Of a DNA stretch of 7,761 nucleotides, positions 5,693 to 7,761 are shown piece after piece; position 1 is the first letter of the stretch; every line of letters begins with the position of its first letter. Both the position numbers and the translations under genes were made by a program. Origin of the DNA: Candidatus Peregrinibacteria bacterium (GTDB lineage Bacteria > Patescibacteriota > Gracilibacteria > UM-FILTER-43-11); assembly GCA_016220125.1 (NCBI GenBank), contig JACRIF010000094.1:1-7761 (forward strand), read 5' to 3'. The notes under the pieces are model-generated. The model was not told the DNA's origin, made no database searches, and saw nothing but the letters and a program-made list of their open reading frames with translations.

Positions 5693-5720
5693 ATTATACC
5701 TGTGTTTAGAAAAAAGTCAA
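5693..5720 (-). promoter_or_regulatory. Near-consensus sigma70-type promoter of the structured RNA
   Basis: TTGACT (5715-5720), a 16-base spacer, and TATAAT (5693-5698) on the minus strand: 11 of 12 consensus positions, the best -35/-10 pair seen in the window. Expected start is A5686. The ten bases 5691-5700 are identical to 1181-1190 at the PrgI promoter. Confidence 0.75.
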
Positions 5721-5759
5721 TGGATTTGGCGGTTTTCAGTGGAGGAATTCGGGGGTCGC

Positions 5760-5789
5760 AAAAAAGCCAATCCCATGGGATTGGCTTTT
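5760..5789 (-). terminator. Rho-independent terminator of the 165-aa gene
   Basis: An 11-bp-per-arm palindrome (arms AGCCAATCCCA and TGGGATTGGCT, 5765-5786) with CCATGG at the centre. The minus strand has six T after the stem (5765-5760); the plus strand has four (5786-5789), so termination is best for the gene ending at 5822. With no unpaired centre, the actual loop must open a few pairs. Confidence 0.85.
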
Positions 5790-5821
5790 GGTTGTTGGGG
5801 TGATGGCTCCATTGCGTTGGG

Positions 5822-6319
5822 CTAGGCCTTGGGCGTGTTGACCCATTCTCCGTCCTTGAATTCGGCAACCGTGTCGCCGGATTCCGGCATGCCGTCGCTG
5901 TCAAAATAAGTATGGATGACAGTGGTGGCAGAACTCGCGTTTTGGCCGCTGTTCGTTTTGTGCTTGCCTTGGATGATGTATTTGATTTCGGTGTAGCCGC
6001 CCTTTCCGTCAGCATCGGGTGATTCGGCTTCCAGGACGACAACCGTTTTATTGTGGTCTCGGATGATCCGGGTGACCTTCAGCGCTTCCAGATTGAGTTT
6101 TTGCTTCTCAGTGAGGGTGCCGAGAACGGCGTCGATAATTTCTGCTTCGGAAAAGGTGCGAGGGGCGTCGATTTTGGAATCGACACAAACCTCCTCTTTC
6201 GCGGTGGAAAGCTGGAGATTCATTCGGGTCTCGTTGACCAGATTGATGGCCTCGTTTTTGGGGGTTTCCTCGGGGCCGGGGCCCAAATGGATGACCTTGG
6301 GGGTTTCGTTGGTGGCCAT
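5822..6319 (-). CDS. Unrecognised 165-aa protein
   Basis: I do not recognise the family. There is no signal peptide or membrane segment. The first 50 residues are polar and probably flexible (MATNETPKVI, GPGPEETP). Residues 56-85 (FSEAEIIDAVLGTLTEKQKL) look helical. Residues 88-165 alternate hydrophobic and polar (TVVVLEAES, YTEIKYIIQGKHK, TVIHTYFD, DTVAEFKDGEWV) like a small beta sheet with two acidic loops, SPDADGKGG (100-108) and DSDGMPESGD (140-149), that might bind a metal. There is one Cys (C45). The reading frame is supported by its own promoter upstream and a strong terminator just downstream. The ATG at 6319 has no Shine-Dalgarno. Confidence 0.75.
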   Translation of the reverse strand: MATNETPKVIHLGPGPEETPKNEAINLVNETRMNLQLSTAKEEVCVDSKIDAPRTFSEAEIIDAVLGTLTEKQKLNLEALKVTRIIRDHNKTVVVLEAESPDADGKGGYTEIKYIIQGKHKTNSGQNASSATTVIHTYFDSDGMPESGDTVAEFKDGEWVNTPKA

Positions 6320-6355
6320 AATTGAATGATTAGCGGGTAGGGCTACTTTATAGCT

Positions 6356-6384
6356 ATATTACAACATAATTAAAATAATGGCAA
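6356..6384 (-). promoter_or_regulatory. Promoter of the 165-aa gene
   Basis: TTGCCA (6379-6384), 17 bases, TAATAT (6356-6361) on the minus strand. TATAAA at 6347-6352 is an alternative -10 without a good -35. The -35 begins three bases after the T-tract of the preceding terminator. Confidence 0.5.
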
Positions 6385-6386
6385 GT

Positions 6387-6413
6387 AAAAAAGTCGGTGG
6401 CAGTGGCACCGGC
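6387..6413 (-). terminator. Terminator of the 276-aa gene
   Basis: CGGTG (6411-6407) pairs with CACCG (6399-6395) on the minus strand across a 7-base loop, followed directly by GAC and then six T (6392-6387). An outer C-A mismatch interrupts a further G-C pair. It starts one base after the stop codon. Confidence 0.6.
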
Positions 6414-6414
6414 A

Positions 6415-7245
6415 TTACGCTTTTTTGGCCTGGGGTCGTGCCGCAAGCGCCATCGCGGGTGCGGTGTCGGCCGTGAGCGGGACCGCGAATTCGATTTTGC
6501 CTTTGTAGTCCGCGAACGGGATCGGTTTTTGACTCTTGTCCGCGCGGTACGGGTCCAAAATATACCAATGCCCGTCGCTCACGGATTTGAAGGCCATGGC
6601 CCGGTGCTCGTAGGGGCTGGAGCTGTCCACCAGAATGTCGGCCAGGTATTTACCCGTGGTGTCCAGTTGGGCGGGCAGATCCCGGTTGAGCGCGGTGCCG
6701 GGGATTTTGCGGTGACGCGGGGATTTTTTGTAGAAATTCATCACATCGATGGCATCCCCCGAGGGGACTCCATCAAAGGTCGCCTCCGGATCTTTTTCCA
6801 AAGCCTTGAGCGCAACGGTTGCGCTGAAGAAGTGGGTGCAACCCACCTTCTGCAGATTTTTGAGCGCGGTGCCCGAGCACAGGGTGACTTTGGTTCGCTC
6901 GCTGACCTCGTAGGGTTCGGATTCAAGTTGGGTGTGGTCGAAGAGCGAGGGGAGTGCGGACCGAAGGGTGTCGAGTTGGCCTCGGATTTCGGGATTGGAC
7001 CGAACCGTCTCCTGTGGTTCTTCCTTTGAGGCTGGCTCATTTTTGCCCAACGAGTCCATGAAATTCAGGAAGCCGACAAAAGGCCCCATGAGGGTGGCCT
7101 TCAACCCCTTTTCCTTGGTCTTGGTGAAAAGCTCCTTGAACCAGTCGAAAACTTTTTTGGAATGTTCGACTGTGACCTCCTTGAGTTGCTCCAAAAGGCC
7201 TTGGGTGGGTTTGCGTACCGGCGATTTGGGGAGTTCAAAGTCCAA
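6415..7245 (-). CDS. Unrecognised 276-aa protein, possible papain-like fold
   Basis: No family is recognised with confidence. Residues 1-65 are charged and helical (LLEQLKEVTVEHSKKVFDWF) with no clear signal peptide; 66-90 are polar linker. From 118 a compact domain begins: VTLCSGTALKNLQKVG (120-135), then GDAIDVMNFYKKS (163-175), then EHRAMAFKSVSDGHWYILDPY (213-233). A Cys starting a helix (C123), a His starting a strand (H214), and an Asp ending the strand GHWYILDPY (D231) is the order found in papain-like and transglutaminase-like enzymes, so it may be a cysteine peptidase, amidase or transferase, or an inactive relative. The C-terminus is Ala-rich. The start is TTG at 7245: the frame has an upstream stop (7273-7275) and no ATG or GTG between. 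No Shine-Dalgarno is present, but an extended -10 lies 24 bases upstream. Confidence 0.75.
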   Translation of the reverse strand: MDFELPKSPVRKPTQGLLEQLKEVTVEHSKKVFDWFKELFTKTKEKGLKATLMGPFVGFLNFMDSLGKNEPASKEEPQETVRSNPEIRGQLDTLRSALPSLFDHTQLESEPYEVSERTKVTLCSGTALKNLQKVGCTHFFSATVALKALEKDPEATFDGVPSGDAIDVMNFYKKSPRHRKIPGTALNRDLPAQLDTTGKYLADILVDSSSPYEHRAMAFKSVSDGHWYILDPYRADKSQKPIPFADYKGKIEFAVPLTADTAPAMALAARPQAKKA

Positions 7246-7269
7246 AGTCGGTTTTCGGGTTATCTGATT

Positions 7270-7278
7270 ATTTTAGCA
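7270..7278 (-). promoter_or_regulatory. Extended -10 promoter of the 276-aa gene
   Basis: The minus strand reads TGCTAAAAT, an extended -10 with one mismatch in the TATAAT part. No clear -35. Expected start near 7263, leader about 18 bases to the TTG codon. Confidence 0.5.
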
Positions 7279-7335
7279 TATTTTGGGTTTTTTTTCCATG
7301 CCATTGTCCGAGAAGCTGGGGAATGGGGGATCTTC

Positions 7336-7369
7336 AAAAAAAAGACCCCGATGCGCATCGGGGTCTTTT
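7336..7369 (-). terminator. Rho-independent terminator of rplI
   Basis: Perfect GC-rich palindrome (arms AGACCCCGATGC and GCATCGGGGTCT, 7343-7366) with TGCGCA at its centre. On the minus strand it is followed by eight T (7343-7336). The plus strand has four T, so weak bidirectional action is possible. It lies 20 bases past the rplI stop. Confidence 0.92.
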
Positions 7370-7388
7370 CGAAAGTCGATTGAAAAAT

Positions 7389-7761
7389 TTATTTCTCTTC
7401 CGTCACAACCACTTTCACGGGCGCTTCCACGCTTTGGGCAAGGTGGATTTTGATCTTGAACTCGCCGATTGTCTTGATATGCTCGTGCATCTCGATCATG
7501 TCCTTGCGAACCTCGACTTTGGCCTGTTCGGCCAAGGCGGTGACAATCTCTTTTTCGGAAATGGATCCGTACAGCTTGTCGCCATTGACCTTCTTCTTGA
7601 AGGTGAGGACCAATCCCTTGAGCTTTTCGGCGACCACTTTCGCGTTCGCGATGACCGCTTCCAATTTTTGGAGCGTCTTGGCCTTCAGGATGGTGGCGCG
7701 CTTGAGCTCGGCTTTGGACGCGGGCATGGCCAGTTTTTGGGGAAAGAGGAAGTTTTGCGCG
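7389..7761 (-). CDS. rplI: Ribosomal protein bL9, 5' end beyond window
   Basis: bL9 binds 23S rRNA near the L1 stalk and bridges outward from the large subunit, helping frame maintenance. The reading frame stays open to the window edge. Its first visible residues AQNFLFPQKLAMPAS match the conserved bL9 segment around NFLIPKGLAVPAT, so the ATG at 7727 is an internal Met, not the start. About 24 N-terminal residues are missing. The long connecting helix (SKAELKRATILKAKTLQKLE) and the C-terminal domain (DKLYGSISEKEIVTAL, IKTIGEFKIKIHLAQSV) are present, ending TEEK. Visible plus missing length is near the family's usual 149. bL9 is reported missing from Microgenomates within the CPR, so its presence argues against that lineage. 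Confidence 0.93.
   Translation of the reverse strand, partial: AQNFLFPQKLAMPASKAELKRATILKAKTLQKLEAVIANAKVVAEKLKGLVLTFKKKVNGDKLYGSISEKEIVTALAEQAKVEVRKDMIEMHEHIKTIGEFKIKIHLAQSVEAPVKVVVTEEK

Noticed and set aside
7389..7727. Reading bL9 as a complete 112-aa protein starting at 7727
   Set aside because: The frame continues upstream to the edge with AQNFLFPQKLA, a conserved bL9 segment, so the gene is cut by the window rather than short.
1..7761. UGA-as-glycine genetic code
   Set aside because: All recognised genes read without internal TGA, and the DUF4256 gene ends with TGA exactly at its conserved C-terminus.

Overview
The window looks like a chromosomal segment of a Candidate Phyla Radiation (Patescibacteria) bacterium. 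Peregrinibacteria or a close relative is my best guess, from gene content and style rather than any search. Reasons: a PrgI-family type IV secretion protein with the N-terminus typical of CPR genomes; an S-layer-homology exoprotein; almost no Shine-Dalgarno sequences; small genes each with its own promoter and terminator; and ribosomal protein bL9, which is reported missing from the Microgenomates branch. All frames read through with TGA as stop, so the UGA=Gly code of Gracilibacteria does not apply.

Layout, left to right. 1-1150 (minus): PrgI-like membrane protein with a long Pro-rich tail, running off the left edge. 1183-1217: a terminator whose loop and T-tract overlap the promoter of the PrgI gene. 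1323-3368 (minus): secreted mosaic protein (signal peptide, DUF4215, Ig-like, chitobiase-C-like, three SLH domains). 3434-4003 (minus): elongation factor P with a highly unusual loop, Gln at the position of the modified Lys34. 4004-4175: divergent promoter region with a perfect 19-bp palindrome. 4176-4252 (plus): tRNA with anticodon CAT. 4310-4906 (plus): DUF4256 protein, the only plus-strand CDS. 4927-5520 (minus): NUDIX hydrolase. 5551-5686 (minus): a strong candidate structured RNA with its own near-consensus promoter and a 6S-RNA-like fold. 5822-6319 (minus): unrecognised 165-aa protein. 6415-7245 (minus): unrecognised 276-aa protein with a possible Cys/His/Asp triad. 7389 to the right edge (minus): bL9, 5' end outside the window.

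The minus-strand genes do not form one operon: several are separated by a terminator followed within tens of bases by a new promoter. Translation (bL9, EF-P, tRNA) and the cell surface (SLH protein, PrgI) are the recognisable themes. The observations most worth a second look are the EF-P loop, the structured RNA, and the terminator/promoter overlaps.
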